From NCBI GenBank assembly GCA_020073605.1, contig JAIQEW010000011.1, forward strand, positions 248,001 to 312,000: 64,000 nucleotides of DNA. The letters are read 5' to 3'. Of this stretch, positions 37,041 to 46,508 are shown in pieces. The notes under the pieces were generated by a model that made no database searches, was not told where the DNA came from, and was given only the letters and a program-made list of their open reading frames with translations. The DNA comes from Terriglobia bacterium (GTDB taxonomy: Bacteria > Acidobacteriota > Terriglobia > Acidiferrales > UBA7541). A program made the position numbers and the translations under genes. Position 1 is the first letter of the stretch, and every line of letters begins with the position of its first letter.

Positions 37041-37433
37041 CTAGGATTTCGCCCGGCGGTTGCGCGGCCGGGCCATTTTTTCGGCCATGAGGAGCAGCAG
37101 TTGGCGGTCGCCGTTTTCAATGCGGCCGAGAAGCTCACCGAAGCGGCCGAGGAGGCGCCGATCCTTCGCCGAGCTCTTGCGCGCAGCGCCCTTCGAGCCA
37201 TTCAGGTCGGGAAAGATGGGTTTCTCCGGCGGCTGCTCGGAATCGTGGAACAGTTGATAGAGAGGGATTTCCATGGCGCGTGCGAGCTTCTCCAGCGTTT
37301 GGAGAGTAGGCACGCTGTGACCGTTCTCGATCCGCGAGATGTAGGAGCGCAGGAGACCTGTGCGCTTCTGAACTTCTCCCTGCGAGAGATGCTTCCCCTC
37401 CCGCACGGCTCGCAACCTCTCGGCTAGGCTCAT
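37041..37433 (-). CDS. XRE-family helix-turn-helix regulator
   Basis: A 130-residue DNA-binding protein. The N-terminal HTH_3 domain (about 5-60) reads LRAVREGKHLSQGEVQKRTGLLRSYISRIENGHSVPTLQTLEKLARAM. A charged linker and a C-terminal helix rich in L/M (GRIENGDRQLLLLMAEKMARPRNRR) follow and may dimerise. It lies 60 bases downstream of the 124-residue hypothetical gene on the same strand. Next to the ssrA scar, it could be residual accessory DNA. Confidence 0.88.
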   Translation of the reverse strand: MSLAERLRAVREGKHLSQGEVQKRTGLLRSYISRIENGHSVPTLQTLEKLARAMEIPLYQLFHDSEQPPEKPIFPDLNGSKGAARKSSAKDRRLLGRFGELLGRIENGDRQLLLLMAEKMARPRNRRAKS

Positions 37434-37493
37434 GTGTGATTCGCTCCCGCGCTGCGAAAGGCAACTAACAGCTTCTAGAAGAAACCCCTCCGG

Positions 37494-37868
37494 TCATTTC
37501 AACGGATACAGCTTGAGCCAATCCGGGATTGCCTTGGAAAGGGCCGACGAATCCTCGAAAAACAGGCGGCTGCGCGTCTGGTTGAGCGTTTTCACCTGAA
37601 CCGAGCAGGGTTGAAACGGGTACGGGCGGGCGATCGATACAAGCCACTCCTCGTCTTTTGGGGGCTCTCCGATGCAATCGCGAATTGCGTGCTCGATATT
37701 TCCTCTGGTGTCGGAATCCCAGAAGCCGTCAAAATGCATTTTGAGCCCCATCGGGCAGTAGTGTCCCCGTTGAATGCCTCGGACCAATTCAGGCAATCGT
37801 CTTCCCCTAAAACATGTCGCACCGGGCTTCAACGTGGCTGTGATTGGCAGCACAATAGTCTGTGACAT
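37494..37868 (-). CDS. Hypothetical protein upstream of the HTH gene
   Basis: A 124-residue soluble protein. Visible segments are LPELVRGIQRGHYCPMGLKMHFDGFWDSD, an acidic IGEPPKDEEWLVSIARPYPFQPCSV, and a C-terminal SKAIPDWLKLYP. Three cysteines and two conserved-looking H/D positions occur, but I recognise no family. Its position upstream of an XRE-type gene suggests a two-gene regulatory module. Confidence 0.55.
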   Translation of the reverse strand: MSQTIVLPITATLKPGATCFRGRRLPELVRGIQRGHYCPMGLKMHFDGFWDSDTRGNIEHAIRDCIGEPPKDEEWLVSIARPYPFQPCSVQVKTLNQTRSRLFFEDSSALSKAIPDWLKLYPLK

Positions 37869-38252
37869 GGATCACAGACTCACTCGCCGGCGGCGCAGCG
37901 TGCCTGGCTTCGCTGAAAGTTTCGTCCTGGGCCCGGCACGACACGGCGAAGGCAGTAGCATCGCGTGGACGGCGCCCTACCAGTAACCCTTTGATTATGC
38001 TGAGGACAATTCGAAAAACGACGCCGCGAGCACATGCTAGCCTTTTAGGGATCGCGAGTGGTGGTTATGAAGCCTTCTTCCCTCAATCGCCAAGGGCCCC
38101 CTTTGCGCGAATCCCGGGGGAAACTCCGTCCGGAGGGACTGTCGTGTGCGTGCGACCCAGCTCCAAGCAACTTGCGGACAGCTCGTAACTCCCTCAGACA
38201 CACAGTACCTATACGATCCAATCATTTTCGGGCGAATGATTCCCTGCCCAAG
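37869..38252. other. Intergenic region upstream of the TonB/YfiR operon
   Basis: These 384 bases separate the divergent hypothetical gene and the receptor gene. Reading frames cross it but none has a credible start or family motif. The promoter of the five-gene signalling operon should lie here; I see no convincing -35/-10 pair. Confidence 0.5.
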
Positions 38253-40265
38253 ATGGCCGCAGGCAGCTTCGCCATTCTCCTCGCGCTTATTGCGCCGCTC
38301 CATGGGAGCGCAGCACAGACGACGCAAACCGATCAGCAGCCTTCCGAGAATCTGAAGCAACTCAGCCTGGAGCAACTCGGGACGGTTGAGGTGACCTCTG
38401 TTTCCAAGGACCCCCAGCAGGTTCAGAAGACGCCCACAGCAATCTTTGTCATCACGCAGGAGGACATCCGGCGTTCCGGAGCCACGAGCATACCGGAGGC
38501 CTTGCGTCTGGCGCCGGGTGTGGAGGTGGCGCGCACGGATGGGAATCATTGGTCCGTCGCGATTCGCGGATTTGCCGGCCAGTTTTCAAAGTCCCTGCTG
38601 GTGTTGATTGACGGCCGGAGCGTCTACACACCGCTCTTTTCCGGAGTGTATTGGGACGCGCAGAACGTGATGCTCGAGGACGTGGAGCGAATCGAGGTGA
38701 TCCGCGGGCCGGGCGGCACGATCTGGGGAGCCAACGCGGTCAACGGTGTGATCAACATCATCACGAAGAGTTCAAAGGACACCCACGGCGCCCTGGCCAC
38801 GCTGGGTAGCGGAAGTGTGGACCAAGGAACGGGCGCCTTCCGCTACGGCGGCACGGCAGGGAAAGATTTCAACTATCGCATCTACAGCATGGGTTCAATT
38901 CGCGGCTCGGAGTTTCACTCCGATGGGGACGGATTCGACCACTTCCGGATGGGGCAGTTGGGGTTCCGGACGGACTGGACGAGCGGCGAGAAGGACTCCT
39001 TCACAGTGCAAGGCGACATCTACCGCGCGGAGAGCGGAGAAAGAACGTTTCTGGCTTCGTTCAATCCCCCTCAGGAGACACAACCGGACGCCAAGTCGTA
39101 CCTCTCCGGAGGGAATCTGGTGGCGCGCTGGCAGCATGCGACGGGAGAAGGCACCGACATACAGATCCAAGCGTACTTCGACCGCACCAACCGGCAAGAC
39201 CTTTTGCTGGGTGAGACGCGTGATACGTTCGACGTCGACTTCGTCCAGCATGCGCGCCTGCATGAGAACCACGAGTTGACCTGGGGCCTGGGAGTAAGGG
39301 CGAGCCCGAGCAATTTCATTCAGACGTCCGGGGGCGTGAATTTTCTGCCTGCCAAGCAGACCGACACCATCTACAGCGGCTTCGTGCAGTACGAACTCCC
39401 GATCGTGCGCGACAAGCTCACGCTGACGGCGGGAACCAAGCTGGAGCACAACAACTTCAGCGGCTTTGAATACCAGCCCGGCATACGGCTGCTGTGGACG
39501 CCGACAAATCGCCAGTCGGTGTGGGCAGCCGTGACGCGGGCCGTCAGGACGCCGTCGCGCGTGGACCAGAACGTTCAGTTCGCCATCTTCGTGACCGACT
39601 TGCCTCCGCCGGTCTTCTTCGAGATCGTCGGAAATCCGAAGCTGAAGGCGGAGCAGTTGATCGGGTATGAGGCGGGATACCGGACGCAGGTCAGCCGCAA
39701 CCTATACGTGGATTTCACCACGTTTTACAACACGTATCGCGACCTGCAGGGCTACGGGCCAATCTCGCTCGTTGAGTCGCCTGACATTATCTCCCTCGTC
39801 CTTCCCTATGCCAACGTGATCGAGGGCAGTACGGTAGGCACGGAAATCGCCCCCGATTGGAAGATCACGCCGTGGTGGCAGGTGCGTGGCTCCTATTCGT
39901 TCCTCCATATGGATCTGAAGGACAAACCGGGATTCACGGATACGGGCAACATACTGGCCTCTTATGAGGGTTCGAGCCCCAGCCATCTCGTGGGTTTCCA
40001 GTCGCTCTTCAATTTGCCGAAACACTTCGAGCTCGATCAATCGTACCGATACGCGAGCGCGCTTCCTGCGCAAGCCGTGGGCTCGTACAGCGCCGTTGAC
40101 GTCCGGCTGGGATGGCATGTCGGACTTGGAGAAGGAGAAGGTCTCGATCTTTCGGTGATCGGTCAGAACCTCTTGCAGCCCTCTCACCAGGAATTTGGAG
40201 GGGATCCCGGACCCCTGGTGGGGATCAAGAGAAGTGTCTACGGAAAAATCACGTGGAGAAGGTGA
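38253..40265 (+). CDS. TonB-dependent outer-membrane receptor
   Basis: A 670-residue protein; ATG 38253 starts a signal peptide (AAGSFAILLALIAPLHGSAAQ), though no ribosome-binding site is clear. The mature start LKQLSLEQLGTVEVTSVSK is followed by the plug domain (PTAIFVITQEDIRRSGATSIPEALRLAPGVEVAR, VEVIRGP-like IEVIRGPGGTIWGANAVNGVINIITK). A 22-strand barrel ending in SVYGKITWRR comes next. This subfamily is often found next to YfiR and signalling kinases. It may act as importer or as outer-membrane sensor for the operon. Its TGA overlaps the yfiR-like ATG by one base, indicating translational coupling. Confidence 0.9.
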   Translation: MAAGSFAILLALIAPLHGSAAQTTQTDQQPSENLKQLSLEQLGTVEVTSVSKDPQQVQKTPTAIFVITQEDIRRSGATSIPEALRLAPGVEVARTDGNHWSVAIRGFAGQFSKSLLVLIDGRSVYTPLFSGVYWDAQNVMLEDVERIEVIRGPGGTIWGANAVNGVINIITKSSKDTHGALATLGSGSVDQGTGAFRYGGTAGKDFNYRIYSMGSIRGSEFHSDGDGFDHFRMGQLGFRTDWTSGEKDSFTVQGDIYRAESGERTFLASFNPPQETQPDAKSYLSGGNLVARWQHATGEGTDIQIQAYFDRTNRQDLLLGETRDTFDVDFVQHARLHENHELTWGLGVRASPSNFIQTSGGVNFLPAKQTDTIYSGFVQYELPIVRDKLTLTAGTKLEHNNFSGFEYQPGIRLLWTPTNRQSVWAAVTRAVRTPSRVDQNVQFAIFVTDLPPPVFFEIVGNPKLKAEQLIGYEAGYRTQVSRNLYVDFTTFYNTYRDLQGYGPISLVESPDIISLVLPYANVIEGSTVGTEIAPDWKITPWWQVRGSYSFLHMDLKDKPGFTDTGNILASYEGSSPSHLVGFQSLFNLPKHFELDQSYRYASALPAQAVGSYSAVDVRLGWHVGLGEGEGLDLSVIGQNLLQPSHQEFGGDPGPLVGIKRSVYGKITWRR

Positions 40266-40906
40266 TGCTGACCGCACCTACCACGTCCGTTCGATACGGA
40301 AAGACTTTTCGATACTATTCGCGGTGTCATATTCCCAGGCGGCTCCTTTTTTGTATGGCGGGGCTTGCGGCGATCGTGTCCTGGGTGTTCTTCGCAGGCC
40401 CTTCTCTGCACGCGCAACAACCCAAACCGAGTGAATACCAGGTCAAGGCCGCCTATATCTACAATTTCGGACGTTTCGTCACGTGGCCGGCGAACGCCAC
40501 GGCGGAACAGGATGGCTCCTTTGCCATCTGCGTGCTGGGCAAGGACCCTTTCGGTCCCGTTCTCGATTCAACTCTTGCCGGAGAGTCCCTGGACGGCAAG
40601 CCAGTGGCAATCCGGCGGTTACAGAAGCCGCAAGACGCTCCCGGTTGCCGGATTCTCTTCATCAACTCGACGGAAGAAAATCATCTCCACGAAATTCTGA
40701 CCGCGCTCGACGACGAGGCGATATTGACGGTCAGCGACATGCCGGACTTCTCGCGGCGGGGCGGCATGATTCAGTTTGTGCTGGACGGCGAAAGGGTTCG
40801 CTTTGAGGTCAACCTGGCGAGGGCGGAGAACGCCAAACTGACGCTCAGCTCCGAACTGCTCAAAGTGGCCGCTTCGGTGAGAAAAAGCGCCCGTTCTGGA
40901 TACTGA
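40265..40906 (+). CDS. YfiR-family (DUF4154) periplasmic protein
   Basis: A 213-residue exported protein; the hydrophobic stretch [24 protein letters not shown] (about 28-51) directs export. The mature domain begins [20 protein letters not shown], the hallmark of YfiR/DUF4154, and continues [26 protein letters not shown], and [25 protein letters not shown] at the end. In Pseudomonas, YfiR is a periplasmic repressor that binds the sensor of the diguanylate cyclase YfiN. Here the next gene is a membrane histidine kinase with a CHASE8-like sensor instead, starting three bases after this stop. Confidence 0.9.
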   Translation: MLTAPTTSVRYGKTFRYYSRCHIPRRLLFCMAGLAAIVSWVFFAGPSLHAQQPKPSEYQVKAAYIYNFGRFVTWPANATAEQDGSFAICVLGKDPFGPVLDSTLAGESLDGKPVAIRRLQKPQDAPGCRILFINSTEENHLHEILTALDDEAILTVSDMPDFSRRGGMIQFVLDGERVRFEVNLARAENAKLTLSSELLKVAASVRKSARSGY

Positions 40907-40908
40907 CG

Positions 40909-42357
40909 ATGCTGGAAACGCAGGACCATTCGATCTCTCGAAAGCTCACGTGGATGAACATGTTCGTGAGCGGCGCGGCCCTGCTGCTTGCGTGCGCGGC
41001 GTTCATCGGCTACGAGAGGCTCACGTTCCGGGAGACGATGGTCCGAAATCTTTCCACGCAGGCCCAGATCGTCGGTTCGAATAGCGTTTCCGCGCTGGTG
41101 TTCAACGACCCGCAATCCGCGGAAAACACGCTGTCGGCGTTGAAAGCCGCTCCCAATGTTCTGTCCGCCGTGATCTACGGGCCCGACGGCCGGCCGTTTG
41201 CCAGCTACTCGCGCGATCGAGACAGCCAGGTCCCCACGTTGCCGGCGGTCCCAGCGGGCCAGGCGGAAGCTTACTGGATAACCGACAAACAAGTTGTACT
41301 GGTGCGATCGATCGTTTTCGGAGGCAAGCCGACCGGAACGGTGTACATCCGGTCGGACGTGCAGGAACTCAATCAGCGTCTGAAGCGATACGCCGGAATC
41401 GCGGGCATCGTGCTGGCGGTGTCTCTTCTGGCGGCGCTGGTCGTCTCATCCATCTTCCGGAGATCGGTCGCCGAGCCCATCGTGCGCCTGGCGGACATCG
41501 CAAAGAGAGTCTCTCGCGAGAAGAACTACTCGGTCCGCGCCACACCGATCCGCAGCCAAGGCGAGCTGGCCATCTTGATCGATTCCTTCAACGAGATGCT
41601 GGCGCAGATCGACCAAAACGAGAAGGATCTGCGCAAGGCTCACGACGAACTCGAGCAGCGCGTGCAGGAGCGCACGGCCGAGCTCGCAGCCGCGAACAAG
41701 GAGCTGGAAGCGTTCTCCTATTCCGTGTCGCACGACTTGCGCGCGCCGCTCCGGAGCATCGACGGGTTCAGTCAGGCGCTTCTGGAGGACTATGCGGACA
41801 AGCTCGATCCGGCGGGAAGGGACTGCCTCAAGCGCGTGCGTTCCGCGACTCAGCGAATGTCGCAGCTGATTGACGATCTGCTGAATCTCTCCCGCGTGAC
41901 GCGGGCCGAGATGCGCCGGGAGAAGGTCGATCTTAGCGCCCTGGCCCGTTCCATCACCGAAGAGCTTAGAAAAGGAGACCCGGCCCGCCGCGTGGAACTC
42001 ACGATCAGCGATGGCCTCATGGCCGACGCGGATTCGCGGCTACTGAGAGTCGTAATGGAAAATCTTCTTGGAAACGCGTGGAAATACACGTCAACACACG
42101 ATCACGCCCAGATTGAATTCGGGCAGGCGAAGCACAATGGCCGGCCGGCATATTTCGTGCGCGACGACGGGGCCGGCTTCGATCCGCGCTACGTCGGGCG
42201 CCTTTTCGGGGCGTTCCAGCGGCTTCACGGGGCAACGGAATTTCCCGGAACCGGAATCGGGCTTGCGACGGTGCAGAGAATTATCCATAGGCACGGCGGG
42301 GACGTTTGGGCGGAAGGCGCCGTGGAACATGGCGCCACATTTTACTTTACGCTGTGA
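40909..42357 (+). CDS. Membrane histidine kinase with CHASE8-like sensor
   Basis: A 482-residue sensor kinase. TM1 is about 18-38 and TM2 about 161-183. The periplasmic part ([40 protein letters not shown]) matches the CHASE8 domain known from YfiN-type cyclases. HAMP (about 184-240), a short coiled coil, and HisKA with His275 ([18 protein letters not shown]) follow. The HATPase has N box [12 protein letters not shown] and G box DDGAGFD...[12 protein letters not shown]. The kinase part resembles phytochrome-type kinases that pair with single-domain regulators, which fits the next gene. YfiR from the preceding gene is the likely periplasmic ligand (inference). Confidence 0.9.
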   Translation: MLETQDHSISRKLTWMNMFVSGAALLLACAAFIGYERLTFRETMVRNLSTQAQIVGSNSVSALVFNDPQSAENTLSALKAAPNVLSAVIYGPDGRPFASYSRDRDSQVPTLPAVPAGQAEAYWITDKQVVLVRSIVFGGKPTGTVYIRSDVQELNQRLKRYAGIAGIVLAVSLLAALVVSSIFRRSVAEPIVRLADIAKRVSREKNYSVRATPIRSQGELAILIDSFNEMLAQIDQNEKDLRKAHDELEQRVQERTAELAAANKELEAFSYSVSHDLRAPLRSIDGFSQALLEDYADKLDPAGRDCLKRVRSATQRMSQLIDDLLNLSRVTRAEMRREKVDLSALARSITEELRKGDPARRVELTISDGLMADADSRLLRVVMENLLGNAWKYTSTHDHAQIEFGQAKHNGRPAYFVRDDGAGFDPRYVGRLFGAFQRLHGATEFPGTGIGLATVQRIIHRHGGDVWAEGAVEHGATFYFTL

Positions 42358-42387
42358 CGAACCAGTCTTCAGGAGAGGGCGAACACA

Positions 42388-42834
42388 ATGGAAAACGGGG
42401 TCATTCTGCTGGTTGAGGACAATCCGGACGACGAAGCGCTGACGCTGCGGGCGCTGCGGAAGAACAACATCAAGAACGAAGTCGTCGTCGCCCGCGACGG
42501 CGCCGAAGCACTGGATTACCTCTTCGGCACCGGAGCGCACGCCGGACGAGACACGGGTGCGCTGCCCCAAGTCGTCTTGTTGGATTTGAAGCTTCCGAAA
42601 ATAGACGGCTTGAATGTCCTGCGGCAGATTCGGGCCGACAAGCGCGCGAAATTGCTTCCCGTGGTGATTTTAACCTCCTCCGTTGAAGAGCAAGACCGCA
42701 TGCAGGGCTACGATCTGGGGGCGAACAGTTACGTCCGGAAGCCGGTCGACTTTAATCAGTTTATCGAGGCGGTTCGCCAGCTCGGATTGTACTGGCTGAT
42801 TCTGAATCAGCCCCCGCCGGCAAGGAGAGCGTAG
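42388..42834 (+). CDS. Single-domain response regulator (Rcp1-like)
   Basis: A 148-residue receiver with no output domain. Acidic pocket E10/D11 (ILLVEDNPDDEALTLRALRKNNI), phosphoacceptor Asp66 (VVLLDLKLPKIDG), then T/S in ILTSSVEEQD and Lys in SYVRKPVDFNQF. The pattern is that of Rcp1-type regulators paired with phytochrome-like kinases. It would receive phosphate from His275 of the upstream kinase and pass it on, probably to the hybrid kinase encoded directly downstream (stop and next ATG are adjacent). Confidence 0.92.
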   Translation: MENGVILLVEDNPDDEALTLRALRKNNIKNEVVVARDGAEALDYLFGTGAHAGRDTGALPQVVLLDLKLPKIDGLNVLRQIRADKRAKLLPVVILTSSVEEQDRMQGYDLGANSYVRKPVDFNQFIEAVRQLGLYWLILNQPPPARRA

Positions 42835-44400
42835 ATGAGCACAACTCTGCGGTTGCTGATGATCGAGGACTCCGAGGACGACGCCACGCTGCTTCTCCGC
42901 GAGTTGCAGCGCGGAGGCTTCGACGTCTTGCACGAGCGGGTGGACACGGCCGCCGCCATGAGCGAGGCCCTCGCCAGAGAGGAGTGGGACCTCGTCGTCT
43001 CGGACCATTCGATGCCCCACTTCTCGGGCATCGACGCGCTGAATATCTTGAGGGCCAGGAGAGCTGATGTCCCGTTTATTTTCGTGTCAGGGACGATCGG
43101 CGAGGAAACGGCGGTCAGCGCCCTGAAGGGCGGCGCGCAAGACTACCTGATGAAAACCAACCTGAAGCGGTTGGTTCCTGCGATTCAGCGCGAACTCCGC
43201 GAAGCAGCGGAGCGGCGCGAGCGCAAACGGTTGGAGCTACAGGTGCAGCAATTGCAGAAGTTCGAGGCGATCGGGCGGCTCGCCGGAGGCATCGCACACG
43301 ACTTCAACAACGTGGTCGGCGCGATTATGGGATGGGCGGACCTCGGCTACGAAGAAACACAGGCGGACTCCCACAGTCACGATCGTTTTCACAAAATCCG
43401 CGAACAGGCGAACCGGGCCGCGAGGCTCACCTCCCAACTGCTGGCTTTCGCGCGCCGGCAGGTCCTTCAGAAGAAGAAGATCAACATCAACGAGGTCGTG
43501 GAGGAAGGAACGAGCCTCCTCCAGAGAGTGATTGGCGAAAACATCGAAATTCGACGCAACCTTGCCGCCGACCTGCGTGTCGCGCTGGCCGATCCCACGC
43601 AGATCGACCAGGTGGTCGTGAATCTGTGCCTGAACGCCCGGGATGCCATGCCGAAGGGCGGACGATTGACGATTGAAACCAAGAACGTCGAGATCGGCGA
43701 AGACTTTTGCCGCATCTACACGTACGGCCGGCCCGGCAGCTACGTCCTGCTGACGATATCGGATACGGGCACCGGCATGGACGCCGCCACGGTGGAGCAC
43801 ATTTTCGAACCTTTCTTTACCACCAAAGAGGTCGGAAGAGGCACCGGCCTCGGACTCTCCACCGTATACGGAGTCGTGAAGCAGCACGATGGCATGATCA
43901 ACGTGGAAAGCGAGCCGAGCAAAGGGACCACGTTCCGCATCTACCTTCCCGCCCACAGCGGCACGGCGGAGCGGCGCGAGGCCGAGCGCAAGGAATCGCC
44001 TCGCAAGGGCAGCGAGAGGATCCTTCTCGCCGAGGATCACGACGGACTTCGGGAAGCAGCCCAGGAAATGCTGGAGGGCCTTGGATACCATCTGGTCCTC
44101 GCATCGAATGGATTGGAGGCCGTCGAGCGCTTCAAGGCCGACTACAACGGAATCGACATGGTTATTCTGGATGTGGTGATGCCCGGGCTGGACGGTCCGG
44201 AAGCTTACACGCAAATGTGCGAGATTCGGCCCAATCTGGGAGTGCTCTTTACGACCGGCTACACCAGCGAATTGGAGGCTCTGTCGTCGCTGATGCAAAA
44301 GGGCGCGTCAATGCTTCAGAAACCGTATGATTCGAAAAGCCTCAGCCAGATGATTCGGTCCGTGCTCGACCGCGAAACCGCGTCCCACAGAGGCAACTGA
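42835..44400 (+). CDS. Hybrid histidine kinase, receiver-HisKA-HATPase-receiver
   Basis: A 521-residue soluble protein. The N-terminal receiver has Asp57 (LVVSDHSMPHFSGIDAL). A coiled coil leads to HisKA with His155 (GRLAGGIAHDFNNVVGAI), a HATPase (VVNLCLNARDAMPKGG, DTGTGMD, GTGLGLSTVYGVV), and a second receiver with Asp446 (MVILDVVMPGLDG). It has no membrane segment and no DNA-binding output, so signalling probably ends in protein interaction or in a regulator encoded elsewhere. It is the last gene of the operon. Confidence 0.92.
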   Translation: MSTTLRLLMIEDSEDDATLLLRELQRGGFDVLHERVDTAAAMSEALAREEWDLVVSDHSMPHFSGIDALNILRARRADVPFIFVSGTIGEETAVSALKGGAQDYLMKTNLKRLVPAIQRELREAAERRERKRLELQVQQLQKFEAIGRLAGGIAHDFNNVVGAIMGWADLGYEETQADSHSHDRFHKIREQANRAARLTSQLLAFARRQVLQKKKININEVVEEGTSLLQRVIGENIEIRRNLAADLRVALADPTQIDQVVVNLCLNARDAMPKGGRLTIETKNVEIGEDFCRIYTYGRPGSYVLLTISDTGTGMDAATVEHIFEPFFTTKEVGRGTGLGLSTVYGVVKQHDGMINVESEPSKGTTFRIYLPAHSGTAERREAERKESPRKGSERILLAEDHDGLREAAQEMLEGLGYHLVLASNGLEAVERFKADYNGIDMVILDVVMPGLDGPEAYTQMCEIRPNLGVLFTTGYTSELEALSSLMQKGASMLQKPYDSKSLSQMIRSVLDRETASHRGN

Positions 44401-44565
44401 TCAAGAAACGATTGCTATCGGGATTCATCCTACATCCAACCTGCAGCTTGCACGGCCTTCGCAGAATTGCCCACTTGCGCTTCGCGCATTCTCAAATAAG
44501 ATAGTGCGGTGAAAAATTCGTCCATTCGCCACAATCCGCGAGGCGTCGCAACCGAAGGGGGAAGG

Positions 44566-46464
44566 ATGACGAGAACGATCCGCAAGGGTGCGTTGCCGTT
44601 CGTGTTCGCTGCCGCGGCGTTGCTCGTCTCGGGCGCGCGGCTCCCGGCGCAGAAGCTCCCGACCCCGATTCGCGTCGAGGTCGATACCACGCGCGCGCCA
44701 CAAAAGATTCTGCACACGCACCTGCAAATCCCGGTGCAGCCGGGGCCGCTCGTCCTCTGCTACCCGAAATGGATTCCGGGAGAACACATGCCCAGCGGCC
44801 CAATCATCAACATGGCCGGCCTGAAATTCACGGCGGCGGGCAAGACCATCCCGTGGCGCCGCGACTTATTGGATATGTTCGCGTTTCATCTCGAGATTCC
44901 GCAAGGCGTGACTTCACTCGATGTGGCTTTCGATTTTCTGCTCTCAGGGTCTGCGTCCGGCTTCTCCGCCGGATCTTCCGCTACGGCCTTCCTTAACATT
45001 CTGAGCTGGAATCAACTGGTGCTCTATCCGCAGGGCTATGCGGTCAAGGACCTGACGTACACGGCAAGCCTCCGTCTGCCGGCGGGCTGGAAGTTCGGGA
45101 CTGCGCTGCCCGTCGCCAAGCAGGATGGCGACACGATCGATTTCGCTCCCGTCCCGCTCAGCACGCTCGTGGATTCTCCCGTGATCGCAGGCCGGTATTT
45201 CCGGGCCATCCAGCTCACGCCGGGACAGAATCCTCCGCATGAAATGGATATCGCCGCGGACAGCGCCGGAGCGCTCGCAATGACTCCGGAGACGGAAAAG
45301 CACTTTCGCCAGCTCGTCGCCGAAGCCGGCGCTCTCTTCGGGACGCGCCACTACCGCGACTACCATTTCCTGCTCACGCTCAGCGACTCGGTGGCGCACT
45401 TCGGCCTCGAACACCACGAGTCGAGCGACGACCGCACGAACGAGAAATCCTTGATCGATGACGCGAACCGCATCGCCGACGCCGATTTGCTCCCCCACGA
45501 GTTTGTCCATTCGTGGAACGGCAAGTATCGCCGTCCCGCCGGCCTCGCCACGCCGGATTACGACCAGCCAATGAAGGACGACCTGGTGTGGGTTTACGAG
45601 GGCCTCACCGAGTACCTCGGGGATGTACTCACGGCGCGCAGCGGACTCTTGAATTTGGATCAGGCACACGCGTACCTTGCGCGTCTCGCTGCGTTGTACG
45701 ACCTCGAGCCGGGGCGCGCATGGAGGCCGCTGCAGGATACGGCTGACGCGGCAGTGTTCCTCTACGACTCCGAGACGGAGTGGTCCAACTGGCGGCGCTC
45801 CGTGGATTTCTACGATGAAGGCGAACTTCTCTGGCTCGACGTGGATACCACGCTGCGCCGCCTGACCAAGGACCAGAAATCCATCAACGATTTCTGTCGC
45901 GTGTTTCACGGCGGGCCCGGCGGCGAGCCTGCGTTGAAGACGTACACATTCGACGACATCGTTGCGACTTTGAACGGCCTCGCGCCCTACGATTGGGCCG
46001 GCTTCCTTCGCGCGCGGCTCGATTCCACCTCGCCCAACACTCCGGTCGAGGCGATCGAAAACAGCGGATGGAAGCTGGTGTACAACGATCGGCCGAACGA
46101 GATCGAGGAAAACAGGGAGACCGTGACCAAGTCGGTGAACCTGAGATCCTCAATCGGATTGCTGCTTTGGGATGACGGGATGGTGGGCGACGTGATCTAC
46201 GACGGTCCTGCTTACAAGGCCGGAATCGGGCCGGGAATGAAAATCACGGGAGTGAACGGCCAGCAATACTCAGCCGGGGTGCTGAAGGAAGCAATTACGG
46301 CCGCGGCTACAACCACCGCACCCATTCAATTGCTGGTAACGAACGGCGCGGAGTACAAGACGTACGCGGTCGATTATCACGGTGGAATGCGATATCCGCA
46401 TCTCGAACGCGACGCGAGCCGGCCCAATTACCTCGACGAAATCCTTCATCCTCTGGAGCCGTGA
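44566..46464 (+). CDS. M61-family (glycyl aminopeptidase-like) metallopeptidase
   Basis: A 632-residue exported peptidase. ATG 44566 was preferred to the upstream GTG 44509 because it starts the signal peptide (TRTIRKGALPFVFAAAALLVSGARLPAQ) and follows GGGGGAAGG. The zinc motif is LLPHEFVHSWNG (His311, Glu312, His315), and the later GLTEYLGD supplies the third ligand. The N-terminal domain is the M61 beta-domain (IRVEVDTTRAPQKILHTHLQIPV). The C-terminus is a PDZ domain (GDVIYDGPAYKAGIGPGMKITGVNGQQ). Such enzymes digest peptides in the periplasm. Confidence 0.92.
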   Translation: MTRTIRKGALPFVFAAAALLVSGARLPAQKLPTPIRVEVDTTRAPQKILHTHLQIPVQPGPLVLCYPKWIPGEHMPSGPIINMAGLKFTAAGKTIPWRRDLLDMFAFHLEIPQGVTSLDVAFDFLLSGSASGFSAGSSATAFLNILSWNQLVLYPQGYAVKDLTYTASLRLPAGWKFGTALPVAKQDGDTIDFAPVPLSTLVDSPVIAGRYFRAIQLTPGQNPPHEMDIAADSAGALAMTPETEKHFRQLVAEAGALFGTRHYRDYHFLLTLSDSVAHFGLEHHESSDDRTNEKSLIDDANRIADADLLPHEFVHSWNGKYRRPAGLATPDYDQPMKDDLVWVYEGLTEYLGDVLTARSGLLNLDQAHAYLARLAALYDLEPGRAWRPLQDTADAAVFLYDSETEWSNWRRSVDFYDEGELLWLDVDTTLRRLTKDQKSINDFCRVFHGGPGGEPALKTYTFDDIVATLNGLAPYDWAGFLRARLDSTSPNTPVEAIENSGWKLVYNDRPNEIEENRETVTKSVNLRSSIGLLLWDDGMVGDVIYDGPAYKAGIGPGMKITGVNGQQYSAGVLKEAITAAATTTAPIQLLVTNGAEYKTYAVDYHGGMRYPHLERDASRPNYLDEILHPLEP

Positions 46465-46508
46465 AGCTCGCGGATTCCCGCGGCGTTCGCACCCCGGGAA
46501 TTTAGGCG

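Noticed and set aside
37862-38188. A 108-codon plus-strand frame upstream of the TonB receptor
   Set aside because: It overlaps the intergenic region and the out-of-frame 5' part of the receptor frame, has no ribosome-binding site and no recognisable motif.
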